From Verrucomicrobiia bacterium (lineage in GTDB: Bacteria; Verrucomicrobiota; Verrucomicrobiia; JABWAM01), in contig JADZFN010000006.1 of assembly GCA_020849895.1 (NCBI GenBank), positions 1 to 39,376 of the forward strand: a stretch of 39,376 bases of DNA, written 5' to 3'. The notes beneath the pieces were generated by a model, which saw only the letters and a program-made list of their open reading frames with translations, was not told where the DNA came from and made no database searches. A program made the position numbers and the translations under genes. This document shows positions 25,293 through 33,582 of this stretch, piece after piece (position 1 is the first letter of the stretch; each line of letters opens with the position of its first letter).

Positions 25293-25928
25293 ATGCCGCT
25301 CGACATCGCCATCGTAGAAGACGACACGCGGGTGCGCCGCACGCTGGTCAGGATCCTCGAGGAAGCGGAGGGATGTCGCGCGTGCGGCGAGTACGCCACG
25401 GCGGAAGAGGCGCTCGCGCGCCTTCCGCAATGCGTTCCCGACGTGGTGTTGATGGACATTGACCTCCCGGAAATGAGCGGCGTGGAGTGCGTCCGACGAC
25501 TGGTCGAGAAGCTTCCGAAAGTTCGCATCCTGATGCTGACTGTGTTTCACGACGCCGACACCATTTTCGACGCCTTGTCGGCGGGCGCCGTAGGCTATCT
25601 GGTGAAGCCGATCCGCGCCGCACAGCTCGTCGAAGCGATCCACGACGCCTACGACGGCGGCGCCCCGATGACCAGCAGCGTCGCGCGCAAGGTCGTCCAG
25701 CTCTTCCGGAGGACCCGCCCCTCTGCGCCGGAGGCGTCAGCCCTCTCGCCGCGGGAACAGCAGGTCCTCGACCACCTCGCTCAAGGCTATCTCTACAAGG
25801 AGATCGCCGACCGCCTCGGCATCAGCTATGCGACCCTTCGCACGCACGTCGAGAGGATCTATCACAAGCTTCACGTCCGTTCCCGCGCCCAGGCCGTCGC
25901 GCGCTACCTCCGACGCGGCGCGCCATAA
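25293..25928 (+). CDS. NarL/FixJ-family response regulator
   Basis: A 211-residue transcription regulator. The receiver domain has the acidic pair (EDD near residue 10), the phosphoacceptor D55 in VLMDIDLPEMSG, Thr in MLTVFHD and Lys in YLVKPIRA. A Pro-rich linker leads to a LuxR-type helix-turn-helix: LSPREQQVLDHLAQGYLYKE, IADRLGISYATLRTHVERIY and HKLHVRSRAQAV. It begins 6 bp after the kinase stop, so it is the cognate partner, phosphorylated by H661 of the kinase. Targets are not shown. The glycan cluster that follows is beyond a terminator and is one possibility. A hairpin terminator begins 15 bp after its stop. Confidence 0.95.
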   Translation: MPLDIAIVEDDTRVRRTLVRILEEAEGCRACGEYATAEEALARLPQCVPDVVLMDIDLPEMSGVECVRRLVEKLPKVRILMLTVFHDADTIFDALSAGAVGYLVKPIRAAQLVEAIHDAYDGGAPMTSSVARKVVQLFRRTRPSAPEASALSPREQQVLDHLAQGYLYKEIADRLGISYATLRTHVERIYHKLHVRSRAQAVARYLRRGAP

Positions 25929-25942
25929 CCGTGTCCGGATGC

Positions 25943-25980
25943 GGAGTCGGTAGTTCTACCGACTCCCCGCGGTTTTCTTT
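25943..25980 (+). terminator. Intrinsic terminator after the two-component operon
   Basis: GGAGTCGGTA (25943-25952) pairs perfectly with TACCGACTCC (25957-25966) around a GTTC loop, and GGTTTTCTTT follows at 25971-25980. The strong 10-bp stem and T-rich tail directly behind the response-regulator stop fit a Rho-independent terminator. The 4-nt CCGC between stem and T-tract is slightly longer than ideal. Confidence 0.75.
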
Positions 25981-26034
25981 GGGAGGCATCCTGGAGCGCG
26001 TCCCTCCGCACGGCGAGGGCGCCCAAGGCCTCCC

Positions 26035-26778
26035 ATGCACGAGTCCGAATATTTCAACATCGCCCGATGCGAGCCCATCCACTGGTGGTATGCGGGCATG
26101 CGCGCCGCGGCTGCCGGCTGGTTGCGCCGCCTCCCCGCATCCGTGGGAACGCCGCCGCTCCTTCTCGACGCCGGCTGCGGCACGGGCGGTGGATTGCGTT
26201 GGCTTGCCGAATTCGGACGGACGTGCGGCGCGGACCTGCATCCCCTGGCCCTGCGGCTGGCTGCGCGCGATGGACGCACGCCGCTGCTTCAGGCCGACAT
26301 CCGCACGTTGCCGTTCGCCGATCGAAGTTTTTCCGCGATCACCTCCTTCGAGGCTCTGTGCCAGCTCCCGCGCGGAGAAGATGTCGTCGCGCTGCGCGAA
26401 TTCGTCCGCGTCCTGCACCCGGGCGGCTGGTTGCTCCTGCGCCTGCCGGCACACGAATGGCTTCGCGGCCCGCATGACGATTTCGTGCACACCCGACACC
26501 GCTACTCCCGCGGAGAGGTCCAGGCCAAGCTGCGGGGCGTCGGGCTCCAGCCGATGCGCACAAGCTACGCCAACGCGGCGCTCTTTCTTCCCGTCGCGTT
26601 ACGGCGCCTTCTGCAGCGTTGGGCTGCGCGGCCCGCGGCCAGCGATCTGCGCATGCCGTCCCGCTTCCTGAACTTCCTGCTCAGCGCGTGGTTGCGGGGA
26701 GAGGCTGCGTGGCTGCGGCGATTCAATTTCCCTTTCGGACTCAGCGTGCTGGTGCTGGCCCGGAAAACGCCTGCATGA
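26035..26778 (+). CDS. Class I SAM-dependent methyltransferase, first gene of glycan cluster
   Basis: A 247-residue methyltransferase of the Methyltransf_11 type. The SAM motif is LLLDAGCGTGGGLRWLAEFG; TCGADLHPLAL is the acidic strand end; DIRTLPFADRSFSAITSFEA and LREFVRVLHPGGWLLLRLPA complete the core. HDDFVHTRHRYSRGEVQAKL is typical of family members in surface-polysaccharide loci. The N-terminus EPIHWWYAGMR is also characteristic. Its stop overlaps the start of the GT2 gene (ATGA at 26775-26778), so it probably acts on a sugar or lipid-linked intermediate made by that cluster. The substrate is unknown. Confidence 0.88.
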   Translation: MHESEYFNIARCEPIHWWYAGMRAAAAGWLRRLPASVGTPPLLLDAGCGTGGGLRWLAEFGRTCGADLHPLALRLAARDGRTPLLQADIRTLPFADRSFSAITSFEALCQLPRGEDVVALREFVRVLHPGGWLLLRLPAHEWLRGPHDDFVHTRHRYSRGEVQAKLRGVGLQPMRTSYANAALFLPVALRRLLQRWAARPAASDLRMPSRFLNFLLSAWLRGEAAWLRRFNFPFGLSVLVLARKTPA

Positions 26779-27530
26779 AACCTCGTTCGATCACCGCGCT
26801 TTTTCCCGCCTACAATGACGCCGACGTCATCGGCGACCTTGTGCGGGTCGCGCTGGAAGCGCTGTCGCAGGTGACTCATGACTACGAAGTGGTGGTGGTC
26901 AACGACGGAAGCACGGATCGGACCGCCTCCGTGTTGGACGAGCTGGTGGAGCGTCATCCGATGCGCGTCCGCGCGATCCATCATCCGAGGAATCTGGGTT
27001 ACGGTCGCGCGCTGCGCACCGGTTTCGCTCATGCACGCAAGGAATGGGTCTTTTATACGGACGGCGACGGACAATACGATCCGTGGGAGATGCTCGACCT
27101 CGTTGCAGCGCTGCAGCCGGAGGTGGACGTCGTCAACGGCTACAAGACCGTCCGTTGCGATCCGCTGCATCGGATCGTCGTCGGCTGGCTCTACAGCCGT
27201 TTTGCGCGGCTCGCGTTCGGCATCCGATTACGCGACGTGGACTGCGACTTCCGTCTCATCCGCCGCGCGCTCCTCCAGCAGGTGGAACTGCAATCCGACA
27301 ACGGCGCCGTCTGCGTCGAGATGATCCGCAAATTCCAGGATGTCGGAGGGCGGTTCGTCGAGGTGCCCGTAAGCCATTACCATCGCGCCTTCGGCAGCAG
27401 CCAGTTTTTCCGGCCGCACGGGTTGTGCCGGGTTGCGCTCCAGCTCGCGCGCTTGTGGTTCGGATTTTTCCTTTCTGCGCGCCCTGCTCCCGCTGCGCGC
27501 CTTCATCTCGATCTTCGACGCCATGCGTGA
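26775..27530 (+). CDS. Family 2 glycosyltransferase (polyprenyl-phosphate sugar transferase-like)
   Basis: A 251-residue GT-A transferase. Seen: ITALFPAYNDADVIGDLVRV, YEVVVVNDGSTDRTASVLDE (nucleotide-binding Asp), HHPRNLGYGRALRTGFAHAR, and the metal-binding WVFYTDGDGQYDPWEM. DVDCDFRLIRRALL and ISH-like VPVSHYHRAFGSSQFF follow. The pattern is that of dolichol/undecaprenyl-phosphate mannosyl- or glucosyltransferases, without C-terminal membrane helices. Such enzymes charge polyprenyl phosphate with a sugar, which GT39-type enzymes use on the periplasmic side; one is encoded at 28607. Start ATG 26775 is coupled to the methyltransferase stop, and its 3' end overlaps the epimerase by 8 bp. Confidence 0.92.
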   Translation: MKPRSITALFPAYNDADVIGDLVRVALEALSQVTHDYEVVVVNDGSTDRTASVLDELVERHPMRVRAIHHPRNLGYGRALRTGFAHARKEWVFYTDGDGQYDPWEMLDLVAALQPEVDVVNGYKTVRCDPLHRIVVGWLYSRFARLAFGIRLRDVDCDFRLIRRALLQQVELQSDNGAVCVEMIRKFQDVGGRFVEVPVSHYHRAFGSSQFFRPHGLCRVALQLARLWFGFFLSARPAPAARLHLDLRRHA

Positions 27531-28518
27531 TCTCTTGAACTCCTACCGCGGCGCCGAAGCCTTCGTCACCGGAGGATTGGGTTTCATCGGGAGCAACCTC
27601 GCGCGGCGCCTCGCCGACTTGGGCGCCTGCGTGACCGTATTGGATTCGATGCAACCCGAATACGGTGGAAACCGCTTCAACCTCGACGGCTACGAAGAAC
27701 GCCTCCAAGTCCGTTTCGGCGACCTGCGCGACGAGCCGGCCCTCGCACGCCTCGTTCAGGGCCAGCGCTATGTGTTCCACCTCGCCGGTCAGGTCAGTCA
27801 CCTCGATTCCATGCGCGATCCGTTCGCGGATCTCGAAAGCAACTGCCGCGGCCAGCTCTGCCTGCTCGAAGCCTGCCGCCGACACAACCCTCGCGCCCGC
27901 ATCGTCAATACCAGCACTCGTCAGGTCTACGGACGCCCGACGCGGCTGCCCGTGGACGAGGGACATCCTCTCGCTCCCGTGGACGTCAACGGCATCCACA
28001 AACTCGCGGGAGAGGCGTACCACACCCTCTACCATCGCGTCCACGGCCTGCGCACCACCTCTCTGCGTCTGACCAACACCTATGGACCCCGAATGCGCGT
28101 CCGCGACGCGCGCCAAATGTTCCTCGGATTCTGGTTTCGCCGGCTCGTGGAAGAATTGCCTCTCGAGGTGTATGGCGACGGGGCCCAGAAGCGTGACTTC
28201 AATTACGTGGACGACGTCGTGGACGCCCTTTTGTTCGCCGCGGCGTCTTCAAACGCCGAAGGCGAAATCTACAACCTCGGCGGGACGGAAGCCGTGTCGC
28301 TCCTTGATCTCGCGCAGCAGATGATCGAGTTGAACGGCGGCGGCTCGTTTCAACAGGTCCCTTTCCCTCCGGAGCGCAAAGGCATTGATATCGGCGATTA
28401 CTATGCGTCGTCTTCCCGCTTTCGTTCGGCGTCCGGCTGGCAGCCGGCCGTCGGCTTGCGCGACGGCCTTTCGCGCACGCTGGAGTATTATCGCACCCAC
28501 CGCGCGCATTACTGGTGA
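27523..28518 (+). CDS. NAD-dependent sugar epimerase/dehydratase (extended SDR) with Asn for catalytic Tyr
   Basis: A 331-residue extended short-chain dehydrogenase. The NAD motif is FVTGGLGFIGSNLARRLADL; VFHLAGQVSHLDSM and VNTSTRQVYGR (active-site Ser/Thr) follow. The usual YxxxK is N156-G-I-H-K160 in PVDVNGIHKLAGEAYH, so the catalytic Tyr is replaced by Asn. RLTNTYGPRMR, DFNYVDDVVDALLFAA and IYNLGGTEAVSLLDL are standard. I recall a subfamily with VNGINK in surface-glycan loci, so the change may be a family trait rather than a defect. It would make a nucleotide-sugar for the neighbouring transferases. The start at 27523 overlaps the GT2 end by 8 bp. Confidence 0.9.
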   Translation: MRDLLNSYRGAEAFVTGGLGFIGSNLARRLADLGACVTVLDSMQPEYGGNRFNLDGYEERLQVRFGDLRDEPALARLVQGQRYVFHLAGQVSHLDSMRDPFADLESNCRGQLCLLEACRRHNPRARIVNTSTRQVYGRPTRLPVDEGHPLAPVDVNGIHKLAGEAYHTLYHRVHGLRTTSLRLTNTYGPRMRVRDARQMFLGFWFRRLVEELPLEVYGDGAQKRDFNYVDDVVDALLFAAASSNAEGEIYNLGGTEAVSLLDLAQQMIELNGGGSFQQVPFPPERKGIDIGDYYASSSRFRSASGWQPAVGLRDGLSRTLEYYRTHRAHYW

Positions 28519-28606
28519 AAAATCCCCCCGTCACGCCGGTTCCTCGTTTCATGCGCAGGACCCGCCATGCGCGCGAGCGCGCCTCCGGCGCCCTCGTTTT
28601 CCCTCA

Positions 28607-30565
28607 ATGAGTCGGAGCGCGCAACGCTGGGCGATCGGCGCGGCGCTCGCGTTGGTGCTGGCCGCGCTGCGTTTTCCATGGCTTGAGGCGGATCCGGGGA
28701 GCCCGGGCATCTGGCCGTTCGGCGCCTTTTCCTCCGATGAGGCCGAATACACCGGCGGCGGCCGCCTCCATCATCTCACGGGACAATGGCTCGATCCGGA
28801 AATGGGATACCCCAGCACTCTCAACTACGCGGCCGCCATGCATCTGTTCAGTGCGATCAGCTACGGCGTGTGCGGCCTCACCACGGCGGCGGCGCGCTGG
28901 CCGACCGCCTGGGCCGCCGTGATCGCATGGCTCCTCGCCTATTTCATGGCCGCACGCGTGACCGCACCCTGGCTGGCGGGCCTCGTCACCCTGGCCCTTT
29001 CCTGCAATCCGTTCAGTCTGACCTACGAACGCTGGGGGTCGTCCGACGTGGTTTTCTCCGCGGAAATCGTCCTCGCCTGGTGGCTCTTGCGCCGCGCCTC
29101 GCCGGGGCGCGCCGCCGCTGCGGGGCTGGTCGCCGGCTTCGCGGTGTTGACCAAGACGACGGCCGTGCTTTTCGCGCCGTTTCTTCTCGCAGAAGCCTGG
29201 ATGCGTTCGCAGGCGCGCGCGCGCGCCGCCACCGGTTTTGCCGTGGTTCTGGCGGCGACCTGCGTGGGAGGTTGGCTGTGGGTCAACGCCTATGTCCACG
29301 CCGTGGGACACGGGATCTTGAGCCGATCGGAAAATCTGCATACGTGGTCCATCCTGACTTCTCAGGCCAGCGTGATCCTCAAAGCCCTGGCTTCCTTCCC
29401 CCGCGCGCCCACCATGGTCCTGTTGGGGCCTTTTACTCTCTGGCTGTTTCTCTTTCCCGTCTGGATTCTGGTGATCGGCCTGCGGCCTAAGGGAGGACGC
29501 TTCTCTTCCCGGGAAACGCTGGGCGCGGCCTTATGCTTTTACTCCGTCGCGCTTGCGACCCAGGCGCGAAACCCCGGACGCTACTTTTTGCCGCTGTTCT
29601 ATTTCACACCTCTGATTCTCGTTTATGCGAGGCAGACGGGTTTCCGCGCCGTGTTCCGTCCTCTAGCGTCTGGCCTCGCCCTCGCGCTCGCGGTCGCGGG
29701 AATCACATTTCTCTACTGGCGAACGCCCGGATTTCCCTCCGACGGAGCGCTCTATGTCTTCGACGATTCCTATAATCCATCCCTCGAACTCGCCTGGATC
29801 GTTTCCTGGCCCGTGTTGCTAACCGCCACCGCGCTCCTTGCCCTCGTCGCCCTCCTCCGGTTCGGAGGTCGGGGAGGAATGCGCCATCGGCTTGCGATCG
29901 CCGCATTGGCGATCAGCACGGGATGGTTTCTGACGATCGACTACGGATACTCCGCATTGAAGGCGTCTCGTGTCTACTTATTCAATCAAGCGCTGCTCCA
30001 AACCGCCGCCGTCCTCGGATTCGGCGCCATTCTGGCCGGACGTCGTTGGGCCCGTTGGCCGTATTGGTACGGGTTCGCCGCGTGGCTGTTTCTCGCCTCC
30101 TCCCTGTTCAACCCATGTTGGCGCAACGCCTATCCCGGGCTCAAGACGCGCCGCTATACCGTCCGCGATTCCGCCGCAAAGATCGCCACGCTCCTCCCTC
30201 CCGACGCCGTCGTGATCGGGCGCCGCGCCGGGATGTTGCTCCAAAACACCCGGATGCGGATCGGCCTGTATTCGCTTTGTTCCGCGGGACGGAATAAGGC
30301 CGGAAAGCTGGCTGATCGAATTGCGCTCCTCCTGAAATCGGCGCCCGACGGGGCGGTCTACTGGCTCTTCGCCGTAGACGAACCCAGGCTCTACGTGTCG
30401 CCGGAACAGAACGAAATCCGAGAACGGTTTCAGATCGAGATCGTGGGGGAGACCACGGTGCCGGGTGACTCAAGCCCCGCGCCGGTGCTCCTCTTCGTCT
30501 TGAAGCTTCGGGAACCCGTCCGGTCCGCAAGTCGCCCCGTGGCGGACGCGCCTCTCGCGCCGTAA
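28607..30565 (+). CDS. GT39/ArnT-like multi-pass membrane glycosyltransferase
   Basis: A 652-residue inner-membrane protein with about ten or more hydrophobic helices (for example WAIGAALALVLAALRF, AAVIAWLLAYFMAA, FAVVLAATCVGGWLWV, MVLLGPFTLWLFLFPVWILV). The first periplasmic loop has SSDEAEYTGGG, the Asp/Glu position used by GT-C (GT39/ArnT) enzymes. The last 150 residues are soluble (VRDSAAKIATLLPPDAVVIG). Such enzymes take sugars from polyprenyl-phosphate donors, matching the GT2 upstream. The 88-bp gap after the epimerase is the only break in the cluster. ATG 28607 precedes the first helix. The acceptor is unknown. Confidence 0.85.
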   Translation: MSRSAQRWAIGAALALVLAALRFPWLEADPGSPGIWPFGAFSSDEAEYTGGGRLHHLTGQWLDPEMGYPSTLNYAAAMHLFSAISYGVCGLTTAAARWPTAWAAVIAWLLAYFMAARVTAPWLAGLVTLALSCNPFSLTYERWGSSDVVFSAEIVLAWWLLRRASPGRAAAAGLVAGFAVLTKTTAVLFAPFLLAEAWMRSQARARAATGFAVVLAATCVGGWLWVNAYVHAVGHGILSRSENLHTWSILTSQASVILKALASFPRAPTMVLLGPFTLWLFLFPVWILVIGLRPKGGRFSSRETLGAALCFYSVALATQARNPGRYFLPLFYFTPLILVYARQTGFRAVFRPLASGLALALAVAGITFLYWRTPGFPSDGALYVFDDSYNPSLELAWIVSWPVLLTATALLALVALLRFGGRGGMRHRLAIAALAISTGWFLTIDYGYSALKASRVYLFNQALLQTAAVLGFGAILAGRRWARWPYWYGFAAWLFLASSLFNPCWRNAYPGLKTRRYTVRDSAAKIATLLPPDAVVIGRRAGMLLQNTRMRIGLYSLCSAGRNKAGKLADRIALLLKSAPDGAVYWLFAVDEPRLYVSPEQNEIRERFQIEIVGETTVPGDSSPAPVLLFVLKLREPVRSASRPVADAPLAP

Positions 30566-30631
30566 AGCGCGGCTGCGACGCGCGCATTCGGCTTGATTTT
30601 CAGGACGCGGGGGCGCAAAGCTCGATGTGCC

Positions 30632-31666
30632 GTGAACTCCCTCGAGGAGATGATCCGGACCGAGATCGGTGGCATGGGGCCCCTGCCGTTCGCGCGGTTC
30701 ATGGATCTGGCGCTCTACCACCCGGAGTACGGTTATTACGCCACGGCGAACAGCGCGGTGCGCGTGGGGGCTCGCGGCGATTTCTTCACCGCGATCTCAG
30801 TCGGGCCCCTCTTCGGGCGCATCTTGGCGCGGCAAATCGCGCGCTGGTGGCGGGAGGACGGCGCGCCCGCCCTCTTCGACGTAGTCGAATGGGGGGCGCA
30901 CGACGGGCAGCTCGCGCGCGACCTGCTCGCCGCCCTCGAACAGGACGCCCCTTCCTGCCACGCCGCCGTGCGTTACGCCATCGTGGAACCGCTCGCGAAA
31001 CTCGCGGATGCGCAAAAGGCGCGGTTGGCACCAAGCGGAAAGGTCCGTTGGACGGCCGAGGCCGGGGCGCTCGGCGGTGTCCGAGGAGTGATCCTTGCCA
31101 ACGAACTGCTCGACAGCCTGCCGTTTCATATTTTCGAGCGCGCCGAGAACGAGCGCGAGCTCGGCGTCGGGCTGCGGGGCGACGGATTTGGTTGGCAACC
31201 GATTCAGGGGAGCCGAGTTCCGGACGAGGACGTTCCTCTCGTGTGGCGAGGGCGCTGGGAGGCGAGGCCCTCGATTTCTGGTTGGCTGGATGGCGCCGCC
31301 GCCGCGCTCCGAAAAGGAAGGATTCTGCTTTTCGATTATGGCTGGACGGACGAGGAATTCTTTGCCATCCCGCGCCCTCAGGGCACGGCACGCGCGTATC
31401 GCAGCCATCACCTAAGCGAAAGCCTGCTCACGAATCCAGGCCATCAGGATCTCACGGCCCACGTGCGCTGGACGCCGGTGGTGCGGGACGCTGTGCGAAA
31501 CGGTCTCGAAATCGAGGAATTCGTGCAGCAGGGCCGATGGCTGACGCGCGCGCTCGCCGCCGACCCATGGGCGCTCGAGACCGAGGAGGCGCGTCAATTC
31601 CATACGCTCACGCATCCCGATATCATGGGAGAGCCTTTCCGTGTCATGGTTCTCCGCAAAGGTTGA
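30632..31666 (+). CDS. MidA/NDUFAF7-like SAM-dependent methyltransferase
   Basis: A 344-residue protein of the family related to mitochondrial NDUFAF7 (MidA). Diagnostic blocks: PLPFARFMDLALYHPEYGYY, VGARGDFFTAISVGPLFGRI, the SAM loop VVEWGAHDGQLARDLLAAL, YAIVEPLAKLADAQKARL, and GVILANELLDSLPFHIFE. Later come ILLFDYGWTDEEFF, GTARAYRSHH and NPGHQDLTAHVRW. NDUFAF7 methylates an arginine of a complex I subunit; the bacterial substrate is not known. I chose GTG 30632 (VNSLEEMIRTEIGG); ATG 30650 and TTG 30593 are alternatives. The 225 bp after it (31667-31891) hold no recognisable gene. Confidence 0.88.
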   Translation: MNSLEEMIRTEIGGMGPLPFARFMDLALYHPEYGYYATANSAVRVGARGDFFTAISVGPLFGRILARQIARWWREDGAPALFDVVEWGAHDGQLARDLLAALEQDAPSCHAAVRYAIVEPLAKLADAQKARLAPSGKVRWTAEAGALGGVRGVILANELLDSLPFHIFERAENERELGVGLRGDGFGWQPIQGSRVPDEDVPLVWRGRWEARPSISGWLDGAAAALRKGRILLFDYGWTDEEFFAIPRPQGTARAYRSHHLSESLLTNPGHQDLTAHVRWTPVVRDAVRNGLEIEEFVQQGRWLTRALAADPWALETEEARQFHTLTHPDIMGEPFRVMVLRKG

Positions 31667-31891
31667 TTCAAGTGGAGGAGTGCGGGTGCAGCGCCCTTCG
31701 TTCCACGATGGTTCTCCTGAAACCACTTCGAGAGGTCGTTCTCATGGCCCGGAAGCTCTCTGAACCGGCGTCATGAAACCAGGGCGCGTGCGCGCAGGAC
31801 ATCCCTCCCTTCGAAACCCTGAGGACTGCAGTCCCGCCTCGACCTTCCGTCGCCAGCACCGAAATCCTTCTCGGTCCCGCGAGTCGTTCCT

Positions 31892-33484
31892 TCAGCGTTT
31901 CCTGGCCATGCCGAGGCTTTCCATGTGACGGACGAAGTGGGCTTCGAGGACCTGCGCGTACGTGTCCTCGTGTTCCTTGAGCATCTTGAAGAAACGGTCT
32001 TTGAAGCGGAGCGCTCCCGAGGCGTCCTTCTCGTTCAGCACCGAGCCGAAGGTCACATGGAGGAGCTGGCGCCCGTCGTTGTTGTCGAACAGGGACTCGA
32101 GTTTCGCGTCGGGAAACGCCTTCAGGTCAGGCAGCGTGGTGAGCTTCTCGACGACGTGGTAGGTCGCGCGATCCGTCGGGAACCGCTCCAACGCAAACGC
32201 CCAGATCTCACGGAAGAGCTTCGCATCAACGCGCGCCGCCACGCGCAGCGCCTCGAGATAGCTCGTCCCCGCGGTCTTTTCGTGAACGAGGTCGCCCGCG
32301 ATGCGCCCGATGATCGGGAAGATGGAAAACTTGTCGCTCCCTGAATGGATGCTCATCTTGTAGGGGCCGCAGTGCCGCGCGACGGCAAACAGGTCCTTGA
32401 AGCTTTTTTCGAACACCGAAAGGTCGCCGACGTAGTCTACGCCCTTCTGGAATTCGCCGACGAAACGCAGGGCGAGGCTCTGCACGGCGATTCCGCGGCG
32501 CTTGAGCTCCGAACCTACGAAGAAATGCTCCACGAGCGTGGTCGGATTGTCGGTTTCGTCCACGGACATCTCGAGGTCGTAAGGCCGCGAGCCGAGCACA
32601 TGCGCCACATGACGCGCCAGGCGCTCGGTATGGGCGATGGCGCGGCCGTACTTCACGATCGCACGCTTGATTTCGATCGCAGTCGGTTCGAGCCGGTCGA
32701 GCCCCTCGACGGCGAAGCTCCGTTCCGCGTAGCGGGCCATGAGGTCGGCCGTCGGAACAGGAAGCTCGGCGGAATCGCTTTCGGCAAGCTTCGCGTCGAG
32801 CACCGCCTCGGAGGCGGCGTCTGCCGTGCGGTCCACATACTCCGAGGGGTCCAGGGTGAACATCGTGAAGCCCGCGGCGGCGGTGGTCTCGATGTCCTGG
32901 AAGGTCTTCAGGTGGTCCGCATCGGCGCCGAACCCTTCCGTGTAACCCTCTTGAAAGACTCCCCACATCGCGTCGTCCATCACGTCCTGTGCGGTGCGCC
33001 CGGTGCGTGCCATCTCGCGGATGGACTGCTGCGCCACGAGGACGTTCACGCCGCACGCGCGCGCCGCCCGAAGATGGCCAGGGGTCGCGAGGCCGAGGCG
33101 GTCTCCGCAGCCGAACGTCGGCGCGAGGTCGTAGACGCGTGGCGAAAGCCAGGCGAACCTCGCGCGAAGCGCCGCCGCATTTCCGGCGGAGAGCGGGAAC
33201 ACGCCGACGCTCCGGCCGCCCCCCAGTTCCACGCGTTCCCCCTCGAACGCGGCCAGCTCCGCCGCCGGGCCAACGGCGCTGAGACGGCGCTCCGCGCCTT
33301 GGCGGACGAGGAAGAAAAGGGTCTCGCCGTCCGTCTGGCCACTGCGGCGGTAAAGCGACGGGGCGACTCCATCGGCGCGGGACCAACCCGCAGCCAACGC
33401 AGGAAGTTTTTCGCGAAGCACGTCCGCGTCGAGAGCGGCATGAGAACGGAATTGATCGGCGAGAAAACGGAGACAATCTTTCAT
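31892..33484 (-). CDS. uxaE: Tagaturonate epimerase-like protein (UxaE family)
   Basis: A 530-residue protein resembling UxaE, which epimerises D-tagaturonate to D-fructuronate in hexuronate breakdown. Family-like blocks are APTFGCGDRLGLATPGHLRA, DDAMWGVFQEGYTEGFGADA, DHLKTFQDIETTAAAGFTMF, and TLDPSEYVDRTAD. EMSVDETDNPTTLVEHFF, SIHSGSDKFSIFPIIGRIAG and YHVVEKLTTLPDL complete the pattern. The Asp, Glu and His residues in these blocks probably bind a divalent metal. ATG 33484 (MKDCLRFLADQF) is preferred over the ORF start at 33520. No other uronate genes are adjacent, so the pathway link is by family only. Recognition is from memory. Confidence 0.78.
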   Translation of the reverse strand: MKDCLRFLADQFRSHAALDADVLREKLPALAAGWSRADGVAPSLYRRSGQTDGETLFFLVRQGAERRLSAVGPAAELAAFEGERVELGGGRSVGVFPLSAGNAAALRARFAWLSPRVYDLAPTFGCGDRLGLATPGHLRAARACGVNVLVAQQSIREMARTGRTAQDVMDDAMWGVFQEGYTEGFGADADHLKTFQDIETTAAAGFTMFTLDPSEYVDRTADAASEAVLDAKLAESDSAELPVPTADLMARYAERSFAVEGLDRLEPTAIEIKRAIVKYGRAIAHTERLARHVAHVLGSRPYDLEMSVDETDNPTTLVEHFFVGSELKRRGIAVQSLALRFVGEFQKGVDYVGDLSVFEKSFKDLFAVARHCGPYKMSIHSGSDKFSIFPIIGRIAGDLVHEKTAGTSYLEALRVAARVDAKLFREIWAFALERFPTDRATYHVVEKLTTLPDLKAFPDAKLESLFDNNDGRQLLHVTFGSVLNEKDASGALRFKDRFFKMLKEHEDTYAQVLEAHFVRHMESLGMARKR

Positions 33485-33582
33485 GGGCCGTTTTTTAGCA
33501 GGGTCTTCGGTTCGAGGCAACGCACGCGCCGCTTGAGAGCGGTTTCCATGTATGGCAGGCTGGCGCGCATCCCTCTCGTCTC

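Noticed and set aside
24045-25643. 532-residue minus-strand frame within the kinase/regulator pair
   Set aside because: It is antisense to HATPase and receiver motifs and has no recognisable protein features.
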